The notes under the pieces: model-generated | The model's database searches: none | Told to the model about the DNA's origin: nothing | What the model saw: the letters and a program-made list of their open reading frames with translations, nothing else | From: UBA1672 sp050633645 | Lineage (GTDB): Bacteria > Pseudomonadota > Alphaproteobacteria > Micavibrionales > Micavibrionaceae | DNA: 64,000 nt | Direction of reading: 5' to 3' | Assembly (NCBI GenBank): GCA_050633645.1 | Contig: JBOEGX010000004.1 | Coordinates: forward strand, 248,001-312,000 | Program-made: the position numbers and the translations under genes | Shown: piece after piece, positions 9,313 through 18,269 of the stretch | How positions within the stretch are numbered: the first letter of the stretch is position 1 | Layout of the letters: each line of letters opens with the position of its first letter

Positions 9313-10896
9313 CTAGTGCAAACAAGGATCTTCATACGCATTTGGTGCATCTGCAATAGCAACCCACGCATTATAGGTCAATGGAATTGATTTGGCCGAA
9401 TCATTATCCAGACCGGCCCCCGCCTTCGCATCCACGTCCTGCGCATGAATATTCTGACGTAATTTTGCCAATCCCGCTTTAGCCTTATCACTCATATCCA
9501 CATCAGGCAAACCAACAAAACTTGGTTCCAACAAAGGCTCATTAGCATCTAAATCATTTTTATCATTCATTTTATATGCATTCTCTTGCGGAACAATCGT
9601 GCGCCCCGCCAATAAAAACCGCCCATCACGAAACGAAGAAAACCCAAACGCATCGACACCCTTCCCATACACATAGGAATCACCAGAAAGCGTTACACCT
9701 CTAGGATTTAATGTTAAAAACTGAGTAAAATTCAAATCGATTGGAAACTCATCACCCAACGCATTTTCGTCTTCTTCTTTCACCATATCATCCGCACGAT
9801 CAGGATTAAACACTGCCCCCATCGCCAAAGTGATTAAACCATCATCATTCTCAAAAACACCCAATGGAGAATAATCATGCGCACCCGTTTCCCCATAATA
9901 ATAACGCTGCCAAATCATCTTCCCTTCAACTTCATCGAGCCGCATAATCCATGTTGCTTCACCACCACCATTAACAGGAAAAACTCCACCAACAGTAACT
10001 ATTTGACCATTCTTGCCTATTATAGATTTTTGTAAATTAGCCGATTTTCCGCGACTAAACTCCTTTTGCCAAACCATCGACAAATCATTATCCAAATACA
10101 TAAGCCAGCCTTGACGCTTGCCAAAGTCATTTTCGAACCATCCGGTTGCGATATAACCACCCACTCCCTCATCAGAATTCGATACATAAAGGCTCGAAAT
10201 ATAATTCCTATTCCCCAAAACATATGCTCGCGAAGAAACATCCTTACCTTCATGATCAAGCGTATATATAACTGCATTTTGACGTATCGTTTTGCTTTCC
10301 CCGCTTCCTATTTCATATGAAGATGCAACAGGAACAACCCACCCGTCGCCTGCAACTGATAGATTTATATCACTTGCGGACAAATCAAATCTTTCATCAC
10401 GAATATGTTTTTGTGACACCATTTTTCCATCGGCATTAAAAAAACCCACCCAAGAAGAACGCCTCTCCTTACCTTTCCTTATATTGGCAAGGACAACAAA
10501 ACCACGCTCACCCTGCGCGTTTTCTGCGCCATACGCTTCACTCCCCACCACCTCAAAAAGCCCGCTAATTGAATGATATTTTTCCCACACGATCTTCCCG
10601 CGCCGATCAAAGCGTACAAACATCAAAGATGGACCAACACCCTCCATACGAACCATTTCACCGACTGCAAGAACACCATCGCCTTGTTCAAACGAGTCTT
10701 TAAAAACCTCCTGACGCCCCCCCTCACCATAATCCGCGTCCCAAACAGTATAGGTCCCTCGATCAGGATAAAATAATTTTGTCACCATCTCTGGCACCAC
10801 ATCACATTGCTGCGCTCCCACCGATAAAGGCGCAACAAGAAAAATGACAGAAACTGTTAGGGATAACACTCTTGATAATCTATTTTTATAAAGCAT
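9313..10896 (-). CDS. Exported protein with beta-propeller-like repeats, function unknown
   Basis: About 527 residues from the ATG at 10896. I prefer this start over the upstream one at 10992 because it gives a clean signal peptide (MLYKNRLSRVLSLTVS, hydrophobic core, SVGAQQ) and avoids overlap with the divergent glycosyltransferase. The mature part repeats a pattern of short strands ending in W, such as IVWEKYH, MVWQKEF and MIWQRYY, about every 50-70 residues. This is typical of propeller-like proteins of the PQQ or SBBP kind. The C-terminal 100 residues are polar and may be disordered. The protein is probably periplasmic or surface-exposed. No enzyme motif is seen. Confidence 0.75.
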   Translation of the reverse strand: MLYKNRLSRVLSLTVSVIFLVAPLSVGAQQCDVVPEMVTKLFYPDRGTYTVWDADYGEGGRQEVFKDSFEQGDGVLAVGEMVRMEGVGPSLMFVRFDRRGKIVWEKYHSISGLFEVVGSEAYGAENAQGERGFVVLANIRKGKERRSSWVGFFNADGKMVSQKHIRDERFDLSASDINLSVAGDGWVVPVASSYEIGSGESKTIRQNAVIYTLDHEGKDVSSRAYVLGNRNYISSLYVSNSDEGVGGYIATGWFENDFGKRQGWLMYLDNDLSMVWQKEFSRGKSANLQKSIIGKNGQIVTVGGVFPVNGGGEATWIMRLDEVEGKMIWQRYYYGETGAHDYSPLGVFENDDGLITLAMGAVFNPDRADDMVKEEDENALGDEFPIDLNFTQFLTLNPRGVTLSGDSYVYGKGVDAFGFSSFRDGRFLLAGRTIVPQENAYKMNDKNDLDANEPLLEPSFVGLPDVDMSDKAKAGLAKLRQNIHAQDVDAKAGAGLDNDSAKSIPLTYNAWVAIADAPNAYEDPCLH

Positions 10897-10984
10897 ATTT
10901 ATTCTGCATCCATTAATGTAACCAATATATAAAGTAACAAACGCAGTTATACACAGACTTACACACAAGGCAGTGTAAAGCCGA

Positions 10985-12028
10985 ATGAACAAAATGTCTA
11001 TGAAAGTTCTTATAATTTCAGATGCTTGGCACCCACAAGTTAATGGTGTCGTCCGAACCTATGAATATCTTGAACAAGAAATCAAACAAATGGGGCACAA
11101 AGTTGAGATTATCGGCCCTGCCGACTTTGCTGCCAACCTCCCCATGCCCTTCTATCCCGAAATAAAACTGGTTATCCGCCCCTATACACGATTAAAAAGA
11201 CTTATAAGAGATTTCGCACCTGACCGCATCCACATTGCAACCGAAGGACCACTGGGCTGGGCCGCACGCAAATACTGCCTAAAAAACAAAATCAGCTTTT
11301 CAACGTCATACCACACACAATTCCCTGATTACCTCGCAAAGCGATTTGCGTGGCTTATCCCACCCTTATATAACGCCGTCCACCGTCACGCTGTGAAAAT
11401 TGTTCGCAACTTTCATGCCCCCTCATCTGCCATCATGGTCGCAACAAAAAGCCTGGAAATTCAATTACTAGAGTGGGGCTTTACCGCTCCAATAAGACGC
11501 CTGACCCGTGGCGTTGATCCAGACATATTTTTCCCTGACAACGGAACATTATTCAAAGATTCAAAACGCCCCATCGCCCTGTATGTCGGACGAATTGCCA
11601 TTGAAAAAAACCTCAATGCCTTCTTGGGGATGCCATGGGAAGGAACAAAAGTAATTGTCGGTGATGGCCCTGTGCGTTCAGAATTGGAAAAAAAACACCC
11701 AAACGCCCTGTTTGTTGGTAAAAAGAAAGGCAAAGAACTTGCCGATTACTACAGATCATCCAATGTCTTCGTATTCCCATCAAAAACAGATACTTTCGGC
11801 ATCGTTCTGATAGAGGCTCTCGCTTGTGGACTGCCCGTGGCCGCATATAATGTTATGGGGCCAAAGGACATAATCACCGATGATGCCTATGGCGCATTAG
11901 AAGAAAATGACCTGCATAATGCCGCCCTACGCGCTCTAAAACACACAGATAAAGAAAAATGCGCCGCCTACGCCCTAGAAAACTACAGTTGGGAAATAGC
12001 TGGAAAACAGTTTATCGACGCATTGTAA
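10985..12028 (+). CDS. GT4-family glycosyltransferase
   Basis: 347 residues with the GT-B architecture. The N-terminal domain opens with KVLIISDAWHPQVNGVVRTYEYL, typical of GT4 enzymes that glycosylate diacylglycerol or phosphatidylinositol. The C-terminal domain has ALYVGRIAIEKN, VIVGDGP and the EX7E-like segment FPSKTDTFGIVLIEALACGLPVAA, with the nucleotide-sugar-binding glutamates. It is cytoplasmic or membrane-associated. It is close to the class that makes glycolipids or mannosylated lipids, but the acceptor is not readable from sequence. It is divergent from the exported propeller-like gene with an 88-base gap, so shared regulation is possible. ATG codons at 10994 and 11000 are alternative starts. 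Confidence 0.87.
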   Translation: MNKMSMKVLIISDAWHPQVNGVVRTYEYLEQEIKQMGHKVEIIGPADFAANLPMPFYPEIKLVIRPYTRLKRLIRDFAPDRIHIATEGPLGWAARKYCLKNKISFSTSYHTQFPDYLAKRFAWLIPPLYNAVHRHAVKIVRNFHAPSSAIMVATKSLEIQLLEWGFTAPIRRLTRGVDPDIFFPDNGTLFKDSKRPIALYVGRIAIEKNLNAFLGMPWEGTKVIVGDGPVRSELEKKHPNALFVGKKKGKELADYYRSSNVFVFPSKTDTFGIVLIEALACGLPVAAYNVMGPKDIITDDAYGALEENDLHNAALRALKHTDKEKCAAYALENYSWEIAGKQFIDAL

Positions 12029-12112
12029 CATTCGTAACACAAAATAAGTATTTGCTTTTTCAACGTCTTTTTATTTACACTCCATTTCAATATAAAAGAT
12101 AACTTGGGTGAC

Positions 12113-12478
12113 ATGGCAAAAATACTAATCGCAGAAGATGATGAGTCTATGCTCAATTTTCTAACCCTCGCATTAGAGCGCGCAGGCCACCTTGTGCACG
12201 CCGAAAAAGATGGCAATAACGCGCTTAAGGCATTCGGCGCCGATGATGGCTACGACCTCCTCCTCACTGATATCGTAATGCCTGGAATTGACGGCATAGA
12301 ACTCGCAAAAAAAATAACAAAAAAATCCCCTCAAACAAAGGTCATGTTTATAACAGGCTTCGCAGGAATGGCCCTAAGCAGCCCCGACGAATTAGAACAG
12401 AATAAAACATCCACCATGTCAAAACCCTTCCACCTAAACGATTTGGTGAAACAAGTCGAAGACTTGCTAAATACTTAA
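12113..12478 (+). CDS. cpdR: CpdR-type response regulator
   Basis: 121 residues, a single receiver domain: AEDDESM acidic pocket, D53 in LLTDIVMPGIDGIELA, FITGFA with the conserved threonine, and SKPFHLNDL with the lysine. The segments LLTDIVMPxxDGIELA, MFITGFA and SKPxHLxxLVxxV closely match Caulobacter CpdR as I know it. In that organism, unphosphorylated CpdR primes ClpXP to degrade CtrA and PdeA, and it is phosphorylated through CckA-ChpT. I start at the ATG at 12113; a TTG at 12104 is in frame. GGGTGAC nearby can serve as ribosome binding site. It is a monocistronic-looking gene. Confidence 0.88.
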   Translation: MAKILIAEDDESMLNFLTLALERAGHLVHAEKDGNNALKAFGADDGYDLLLTDIVMPGIDGIELAKKITKKSPQTKVMFITGFAGMALSSPDELEQNKTSTMSKPFHLNDLVKQVEDLLNT

Positions 12479-12557
12479 TTCAAAGAGGCACTCCATTTTA
12501 CACTTGAAATACCAATCATTTATCGCTACGACTATCACCCTATCTCTAAATAAGAGT

Positions 12558-12633
<76 letters not shown>

Positions 12634-12725
12634 TAATTTAAAAAACTATCCCAAACACTCAAAATTTATAATATAATCAACACTCTATGGTTTAATATAT
12701 CGATAGAGCGCATAATTACAGAATA

Positions 12726-13100
12726 ATGAGCACATCTAAGGATCCATTTATGCCCGAAAATAACAATGAAAAACTTTTAGATTTATCCACGCTTATGGAA
12801 TATGCCGATGGTGATGAGGACGTCTTAAACGAACTTATTCAGGTCTTCTATGAAGAAACAACCAGCGCCTTAAATGCATTAAAAAATGGAATAAATGACG
12901 AAGACACAGAACCATGGAGAATGGCCGCACACAGAATCAAAGGCTCTGCGGGCTATGTAGGCGCCGATAATTTAAGACAGCTATGCACCGAAGCCCAACA
13001 AATGATCAACTCCACCACAGAAGAACGACAAGCTTGCTATAAAAACATTGAAAATTCTTATACAGAAGTAGAAAAAAATCTAAAGGAACACACCTCATGA
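12726..13100 (+). CDS. HPt (histidine phosphotransfer) domain protein
   Basis: 124 residues forming one HPt four-helix domain. H69 lies in the canonical box AAHRIKGSAGYVGA, with the downstream LCTEAQQ helix. It would relay phosphate between receiver domains and has no catalytic activity itself. Its last four bases overlap the start of the next gene (ATGA), so the two are translationally coupled and probably act together. No dedicated kinase is adjacent; the hybrid kinase at 1815-3854 is a conceivable but untested donor. Confidence 0.9.
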   Translation: MSTSKDPFMPENNNEKLLDLSTLMEYADGDEDVLNELIQVFYEETTSALNALKNGINDEDTEPWRMAAHRIKGSAGYVGADNLRQLCTEAQQMINSTTEERQACYKNIENSYTEVEKNLKEHTS

Positions 13101-13864
13101 TCCTTGCAAAAAAAGACAATAACGCCGAACTCCTTGCCATTGCCCCAAGCATCAAAAATAACATGATGGAATGGCAAATTGTGAATTTTAACACCAAAGA
13201 GAACAACACCATCACCCAAAAAGAAATCCTATCTCGCCTTATGGAGCAATATCGCGCATACGATGGCGTTATTTTTCCTGCATCATCCAAAAAAATCGTC
13301 ATGATTATTAGAATGGGCATTGTTGAAAATTTCGCTGCAATGAAAAGCGACATAGAAAAAAAGATTCCCGGACATGCCTGCCGCGTTTTACTGAGGAAAA
13401 TGAGTACCCTTGGCATGAAACAAGTGCAAATTGACCTTACGCAAAAAAACACATCGATAAGCTTAATTGATGACCTCTATATCAAACGTGCAGAGCGCAA
13501 AGAAAATGTCATTCTTATTGCTGATGATGACGCCTTTATCCGAAAATCCATGAGTGCCCTTCTATCAAACTCTGGTAGAACAGAAGAAGTAGCCAACGGC
13601 AAAGACGTTGTTAAGGCCTACCTAAAACACAATCCAGATCTTTTATTACTCGACATACACATGCCCGAAAGAACGGGTTTAGAAGTAATTTCTGATATTA
13701 TGGAGGTCGACGCAGACGCCTTCGTCATCGTGCTAAGCGCGGATAGTTGTTCAGAAAATGTTATAAAATCACTAGACCAAGGCGCAGCAGGATTCCTCAC
13801 AAAACCACCCGCAAAAGATAAGGTGCGAGACTACATAAGCCAATGTATCACAATGGCAAAATAA
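13097..13864 (+). CDS. Response regulator with novel N-terminal domain
   Basis: 255 residues. The C-terminal half (about 137-255) is a receiver: IADDDAF, D186 in LLLLDIHMPERTG, VLSAD with the conserved S/T position, and K in LTKPPAKDKV. The N-terminal 130 residues contain short strands and helices (LLAIAPSIKNN, DGVIFPASSKKIVMIIRMG) that I do not recognise. They could be an input or partner-binding domain. The order unknown domain then receiver is unusual for output regulators. It is coupled to the HPt gene by a 4-base ATGA overlap, so a two-protein phosphorelay segment is likely. Confidence 0.85.
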   Translation: MILAKKDNNAELLAIAPSIKNNMMEWQIVNFNTKENNTITQKEILSRLMEQYRAYDGVIFPASSKKIVMIIRMGIVENFAAMKSDIEKKIPGHACRVLLRKMSTLGMKQVQIDLTQKNTSISLIDDLYIKRAERKENVILIADDDAFIRKSMSALLSNSGRTEEVANGKDVVKAYLKHNPDLLLLDIHMPERTGLEVISDIMEVDADAFVIVLSADSCSENVIKSLDQGAAGFLTKPPAKDKVRDYISQCITMAK

Positions 13865-13871
13865 CCACATA

Positions 13872-14027
13872 CTACATCTCATCGGTAATGCCTTCCGACG
13901 TTTCAGGAATACTCTTATTTCTCATATATTTATGCATCACGTAAAACAACGCCGTAAACCCCAAAACCGCGGCATTCAACATTTCTGTTGTTAATGGTGT
14001 ATAGGCCTGATTAAATGTGTAGGTCAT
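13872..14027 (-). CDS. Small single-span membrane protein (51 aa)
   Basis: The frame begins MTYTFNQAYTPLTTEM and ends ETSEGITDEM. It has one hydrophobic segment (about residues 16-31, LNAAVLGFTALFYVM) followed by basic HKYMRNK, suggesting an N-out, C-in single span. A strong AAGGAG site lies 6 bases upstream of ATG. Its start shares one base with the stop of the preceding lipoprotein (TAATG), pointing to translational coupling. No family is recognised. Coding status rests on the ribosome binding site, the coupling and the plausible protein. Confidence 0.65.
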   Translation of the reverse strand: MTYTFNQAYTPLTTEMLNAAVLGFTALFYVMHKYMRNKSIPETSEGITDEM

Positions 14028-14706
14028 TACTTTTCTCCTTGTCTTTCAACAAATAATGTATCTATTTTATGACTGAATATTTTGAGGTTTTCAAAAAGAT
14101 AAGACGATTGAACGTCATAACTGCCTGTTTTGGAAATCGACACCCCCAAACCTGAAGGGTGGACATAATACGTAGAGCAACCATGCCACTTTGCACAGCT
14201 AAACGCGACTGGGTTGCCATTGATTTCCCTCTGCTCTGTCTCAGTTAAAACATAGAATCCATTTTCATCGTTTGTTAAGACGTGAAGAACACCGTGATCA
14301 TATTTTGTAACTTTGTTATTATATTTCTCTAATTTTTTATCGTACTCTTGATCGAAATATTTCCCATTACGCTCCTTCGGTATACTTAATCCCAAAAAAC
14401 CAACCACCATATCAGTTCTAATACCGCTTACAATTTCAACGCCTTCCTGAAACTCAACACTGCAATCCTTAGAAACATCTTTATATTTTCTAAGAGTATT
14501 TTCTTTATCGGGGTTCGGGATATAAATATACCGAACCTCATCTCTCTCAAACTCCAACAAGTTTCCGCCCATTTCAACACGGATTTTTTCGTTCGGACAT
14601 TTTTGTTCTGCAGCCGAACTTGACTTCGTATCACTTTCATCACAGGCACAAAGCAACAAGCACAAAGCATCAATGTTAATTTTCTCATGGCTTTTGTTTC
14701 GGACAT
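14027..14706 (-). pseudogene. Lipoprotein gene with a frameshift in the signal peptide
   Basis: The ATG at 14706 has a good AGGAAGG ribosome binding site and begins MSETKAMRKLTLML, a signal-peptide start. The lipobox LLLCAC and the 200-residue mature protein lie in a different frame. Restoring one T in the T-run at 14664-14666 joins them into MRKLTLMLLCLLLCAC, a textbook lipoprotein signal. Without it the mature frame can only start at TTG with no positive charges. The mature protein contains several cysteines and no family I recognise. It may be a young pseudogene or a base-calling error. It is followed by the 51-residue membrane protein. Confidence 0.7.
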
Positions 14707-14806
14707 CGTCCGAACCTTCCTAAATTGTCTTTTTGAAGCCCCCCACATGATCTTGAATAATCAATTTCTAGCACATTAAAATTTTCGATTGCAAGCGCTT
14801 TATAAA

Positions 14807-14959
14807 TCAATTCCTAAACCTCTTATTTTCATTCACAAACAACAAAACAGTTTCAACATAGCCTTCTGTTTCCTCATATGGTGGCACACCTCCATACTTA
14901 TTAACGGCGCCCTGCCCCGCGTTATAAGCCGCTAATGCCAAAGACACGTCACCATTAAA
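14807..14959 (-). pseudogene. C-terminal remnant of a lytic transglycosylase (SLT domain)
   Basis: 50 codons ending at TGA (14807). They read FNGDVSLALAAYNAGQGAV, then KYGGVPPYEETEGYVETVL, which is the conserved C-terminal part of the SLT/goose-lysozyme-like fold of family 1 lytic transglycosylases. The catalytic glutamate and the rest of the domain are missing. Its 5' end merges out of frame with a SulP permease fragment, so the original gene was truncated by a deletion. The remnant cannot be functional. Confidence 0.85.
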
Positions 14960-15273
14960 AAGGTAAGCGTAATGAACTGATCATCCGCTAAATATCCATC
15001 ATACGAACTGGCAACATACGCGATTAATACCGCTGATATAGCGCTCATCGGCGCCGTAGGACCAGAGCATTGTATACGCGTCCCCCCCATTATCGACGTA
15101 ATAATAGGAATGATGCCCGTGGCAATCATACCCGCAAACGCCCCGCGCCCCGACAACACGCCCAAAGAGGCACCAAGCGATATCGCAACAAAACTAACCG
15201 CCAATCCTATGACTATATTTCGAATAATATTACCTAATAACGTATCCATCTTAAACCAACTCAAATTTTTCAA
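14932..15273 (-). pseudogene. N-terminal remnant of a SulP (SLC26) anion permease
   Basis: 113 codons. The frame includes GVLSGRGAFAGMIATGIIP and IMGGTRIQCSGPTAPMSAI, which matches the first transmembrane helices and the SGPT motif of SulP sulfate/bicarbonate permeases (normally about 500 residues or more). It then runs off into the lytic transglycosylase remnant in the wrong frame and stops. The start overlaps the stop of the upstream polymerase gene (TTG/TGA); ATG at codon 9 is an alternative. Around 80% of the protein is absent. Confidence 0.85.
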
Positions 15274-16532
15274 TCACGAACCTTATCCTCATTACAACAT
15301 GAACACGCTAACGAAAGCCCCACCGCAAACCACAAAAACCTTGTATACATAAGCTCATGTAATACCGACATCCCTGCAAACATAATCAAAAACATAAACA
15401 TTGCGCGATAATACCCACCCTCATCCCTGATAAATCCACGCTGAAATAAACACCACGCACACGAAAGAAAAAATGCAGAAAAAACCAAAAGCCCGACCGC
15501 ACCAGTTTCAACCAATAACCACAACCCCGTAAAATCCATAACATTGATGTATTCCCCACGCTTGTCAATTTGAAACGGCTTATAAGAACCAAGCCCACCA
15601 CCAACCAACGGATCGCTTTGACGATACAACTCCAAGCCATCTTCAACAGCTATATATCGCTGACGATCTCCTATATATTCTGGCTCTTTCTCTACAGAAT
15701 GAATGAATTTTATAAAATAAGCGGCCTGATCCCCATTCAAAATCGTTGAATGCGTTGTCACATAATAAGATCCATACGCAACAACAAAACCCACAAAAAC
15801 AAAGGGCACAATAAACTTCAAACGCGCCACAGGATTACGAAACAACATGACAACAGTTAAAACGGCAACAGCTATCCATCCCGTGCGAGAATCATTAAAC
15901 ACCCAAAAAACAGGAAGACAGAACCAAAACAAACCCTGCAACCATTTCGGCAAAACAATCCCCTTATCAGCCATCCCCCAAATCAAAAAGATGAAAACCA
16001 GAACAAAAATAACCATATAGGAATTTCTATTCGCCATAAAACCATCCCATGGATATGCAGGCAACCACAAAGAAAACGAGAAAAACGGCTGCATATAAAG
16101 CATTACAACACTTAAAAACGCAGTAACAATGAAGAATCCAGAAAAATATTGCACAAACAACCCAACCAAACGCTGTACATCATCACAATTCGTTACAAGC
16201 CACCCGCCCAACAAAAAATAAGAAAGTAAAAGAAAAAACCCAATATACTTATTAACAAATGCCCATAATGAAAACTCACCAACAGACATATAACCATTAA
16301 CCAAGGAAACGCTCATAACCAGAGCCAAAGCAGCCAACCACAAAATGACATAAGGCGACGAGAACTGAGGGAAAACCGACTTTTTTGATAAAATACTAAA
16401 AAGTACAAAAACACCGATAAACGGCACAAACAAATCCGCAATGCCTATACGAATCCCAAGATAATCCCCTTGCTCCAATATCGTAACTTGAATTTGCAAC
16501 GCAATGGCAAGAAAAACAACAAGCCATTCCAT
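15270..16532 (-). CDS. O-antigen ligase/polymerase-like membrane protein (Wzy_C)
   Basis: 420 residues with about ten to twelve transmembrane segments and a long periplasmic loop around residues 265-325. The segment LVGGGLGSYKPFQIDKRG followed by a glycine-rich MDFTGLWLLVETGAVGLL is the Wzy_C/O-antigen ligase signature. The family polymerises or transfers surface polysaccharide repeat units at the periplasmic face of the inner membrane. It sits between a decayed flippase-like gene (28 bases upstream) and permease debris, so it is the only intact gene of this small minus-strand set. Confidence 0.82.
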   Translation of the reverse strand: MEWLVVFLAIALQIQVTILEQGDYLGIRIGIADLFVPFIGVFVLFSILSKKSVFPQFSSPYVILWLAALALVMSVSLVNGYMSVGEFSLWAFVNKYIGFFLLLSYFLLGGWLVTNCDDVQRLVGLFVQYFSGFFIVTAFLSVVMLYMQPFFSFSLWLPAYPWDGFMANRNSYMVIFVLVFIFLIWGMADKGIVLPKWLQGLFWFCLPVFWVFNDSRTGWIAVAVLTVVMLFRNPVARLKFIVPFVFVGFVVAYGSYYVTTHSTILNGDQAAYFIKFIHSVEKEPEYIGDRQRYIAVEDGLELYRQSDPLVGGGLGSYKPFQIDKRGEYINVMDFTGLWLLVETGAVGLLVFSAFFLSCAWCLFQRGFIRDEGGYYRAMFMFLIMFAGMSVLHELMYTRFLWFAVGLSLACSCCNEDKVRD

Positions 16533-16559
16533 CGCGTATAAGAAAAAACAGACTTTATT

Positions 16560-17542
16560 TTATGACGAAACATTTTTCTTCTTTATGATATGACGACCAT
16601 TTAAAAACTCACGCATATCATATTTAATAAAATAAGGCAGCCCAACAATAAACGGCGCAATCATAGTAACAACACCGACTTGAACAGAAATGAAAAACGC
16701 GGCTTCCCAGCTATATCCAATTAAACCAAGACCATAAATAAATGCCCCCTCACGTACCCCCCCAGCCACCAAAACTAATCGGCAAACTCGCGATCAAGGC
16801 CAGCACAGGCAACAACGCCATAAATGAAATAACATGCCAAAAATCAAAAACAGCGCTACTCAACCCAACGGAAAGAACATACCCCCCCACAAAGAAACAC
16901 CCCTGTGCAACAATGCTATATAAACACACCTCTTTCATAAGCTTGAAATCTTCTATATACGAACGAAAAACAGCCAAAATCCGTGCTTTCTTTCTGCTAG
17001 ACATAATATACCTGTTCAACGCACCAGAGCGTAAAACCAACACAAACCCCACGCATAAAAAAACAACGCTAACTACTGATAAAGCAAGCATCACAATCAA
17101 TTTGTAATCCAAAATATTGTGCAAAAATGGCAAACTAATTGCACTAAAAATAACCAAGGCAAACAATGTCATAAACCGATCAAGAAATGTCGCCGCCAAA
17201 GAGTGAAACAGATAAACCATATCGGATAGCCAAGCCTGATTTTGCAACAATCCCTCCCACAGATGTAATGAATAAGATATTGGCAAGACTTCCCGCCACA
17301 TTAATCAAAGTAGCAGTAGCAAAAGATACCTTAACCCGCCCCGCATTCATCAATACATGCCAGCGCATACTCAAAAACAATATCTGACACACCATCATTA
17401 TCATAGACAGCCCAAGCGCAACAAAACTAACATCTCGCGACTGCTCCAAAAGCACGTGCAAATCAACACGCGACAATATAAATACGATAAGAACCGCACT
17501 AATCACATATTTCCAAGTGTCTTTAAGCAAATATTTTTTCAT
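16560..17542 (-). pseudogene. LPG-synthase-TM/UPF0104-type flippase gene with two frameshifts
   Basis: Three consecutive frames together encode one protein of about 320 residues. The first (17542 downwards) has VLIVFILSRVDLHVLLEQ and ITSVGGIVAKSGLAIRYGLS. The second carries LAATFLDRFMTLFALVIF and ends PISFGGWGG. The third continues VREGAFIYGLGLIGYS. The canonical family motif GGWGVREGA is recovered if the G7 run at 16757-16763 (C on the plus strand) is G6. The first shift lies near 17198-17203 in a T3 run. The family comprises multi-span proteins related to the flippase domain of MprF and used with glycosyltransferases. It is either a decaying gene or holds two base-calling errors. Confidence 0.78.
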
Positions 17543-17674
17543 TAAAAGCTATTCAGGTATATCGATGAATCATAAAACATCAATATTCTACATATACACT
17601 TCGAATATCACAAACGCATTTTATACGAATAAAAACTTACACATAAAAAAGAGGTGAAGTTTTATTGATTTCAA

Positions 17675-17701
17675 CGTATAATGAATATTGTACGTTCCTC
17701 A
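17675..17701 (+). promoter_or_regulatory. Possible promoter/operator for pilN
   Basis: TATAAT at 17677-17682 lies 43 bases upstream of the pilN start. It sits inside an inverted repeat, AACGTA ... TACGTT (17673-17696). The -35 region is weak. A perfect -10 hexamer overlapped by a palindrome suggests regulated transcription, but no factor can be named. Confidence 0.4.
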
Positions 17702-17724
17702 ATCCCGATCCTTGGGAGATAAAA

Positions 17725-18207
17725 ATGATCAAAATAAACAATTCAAAAACCCTTGCAGCCCTTGCTGTAATATCTGTTTTCGGCGCATCACCTTACGCGT
17801 TGGCCGATAACAATACTGTCGATATCCTACCGCCTGTAATACAGAGCGAAACCCCAGATGCACTAGCAAAAGAAACTCACCCCACAGTTAACCTAACCCC
17901 CGATAAGTCGGAACTCATCCATATAGAGGAAGAAATAGGAAGCATAATTATAGGTTCCCCCGCTCATATAAATGTTTTGGCCGATTCGGCACATACACTG
18001 GTTATTGTCCCCAGAAAACCTGGCGCAACGCACTTCTCTGTATTGGACAAAAAGGGAAAAATACTAATGCAACGCCACGTCATTGTCGCCGCACCAACCG
18101 AAGATTATTTACGCGTCAAACGCACATGCACAGACAAAGATTGCGAAGACACCAGCATCTATTATTGCCCCGATATGTGTCACCAAGTAGAAACACCGAT
18201 AAAATAA
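17725..18207 (+). CDS. Pilus assembly protein N-terminal-domain protein (Tad-associated)
   Basis: 160 residues from ATG 17725, chosen because GGGAG precedes it and a signal peptide follows (MIKINNSKTLAALAVISVFG, cleavage near ALADN). The central part (about 65-130) is the secretin-like pilus N-terminal domain: IGSIIIGSPAHINVLADSAH then GATHFSVLDKKGKIL. The same fold occurs at the N-terminus of CpaC at 26459-27958. The C-terminus carries four cysteines (CTDKDCED, YYCPDMC). It is likely periplasmic and connected with the Tad secretin. It is followed by tadD at 62 bases. Confidence 0.82.
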   Translation: MIKINNSKTLAALAVISVFGASPYALADNNTVDILPPVIQSETPDALAKETHPTVNLTPDKSELIHIEEEIGSIIIGSPAHINVLADSAHTLVIVPRKPGATHFSVLDKKGKILMQRHVIVAAPTEDYLRVKRTCTDKDCEDTSIYYCPDMCHQVETPIK

Positions 18208-18269
18208 TCGAAATTAAATCAAAACTATATTATGATGCACAAAAGAATTAAGGCAGAAAGACAAATACT

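Noticed and set aside
14428..14748. 106-codon frame overlapping the lipoprotein gene
   Set aside because: Only its first part (signal peptide) is meaningful; the rest is an out-of-frame reading of the lipoprotein caused by the frameshift.
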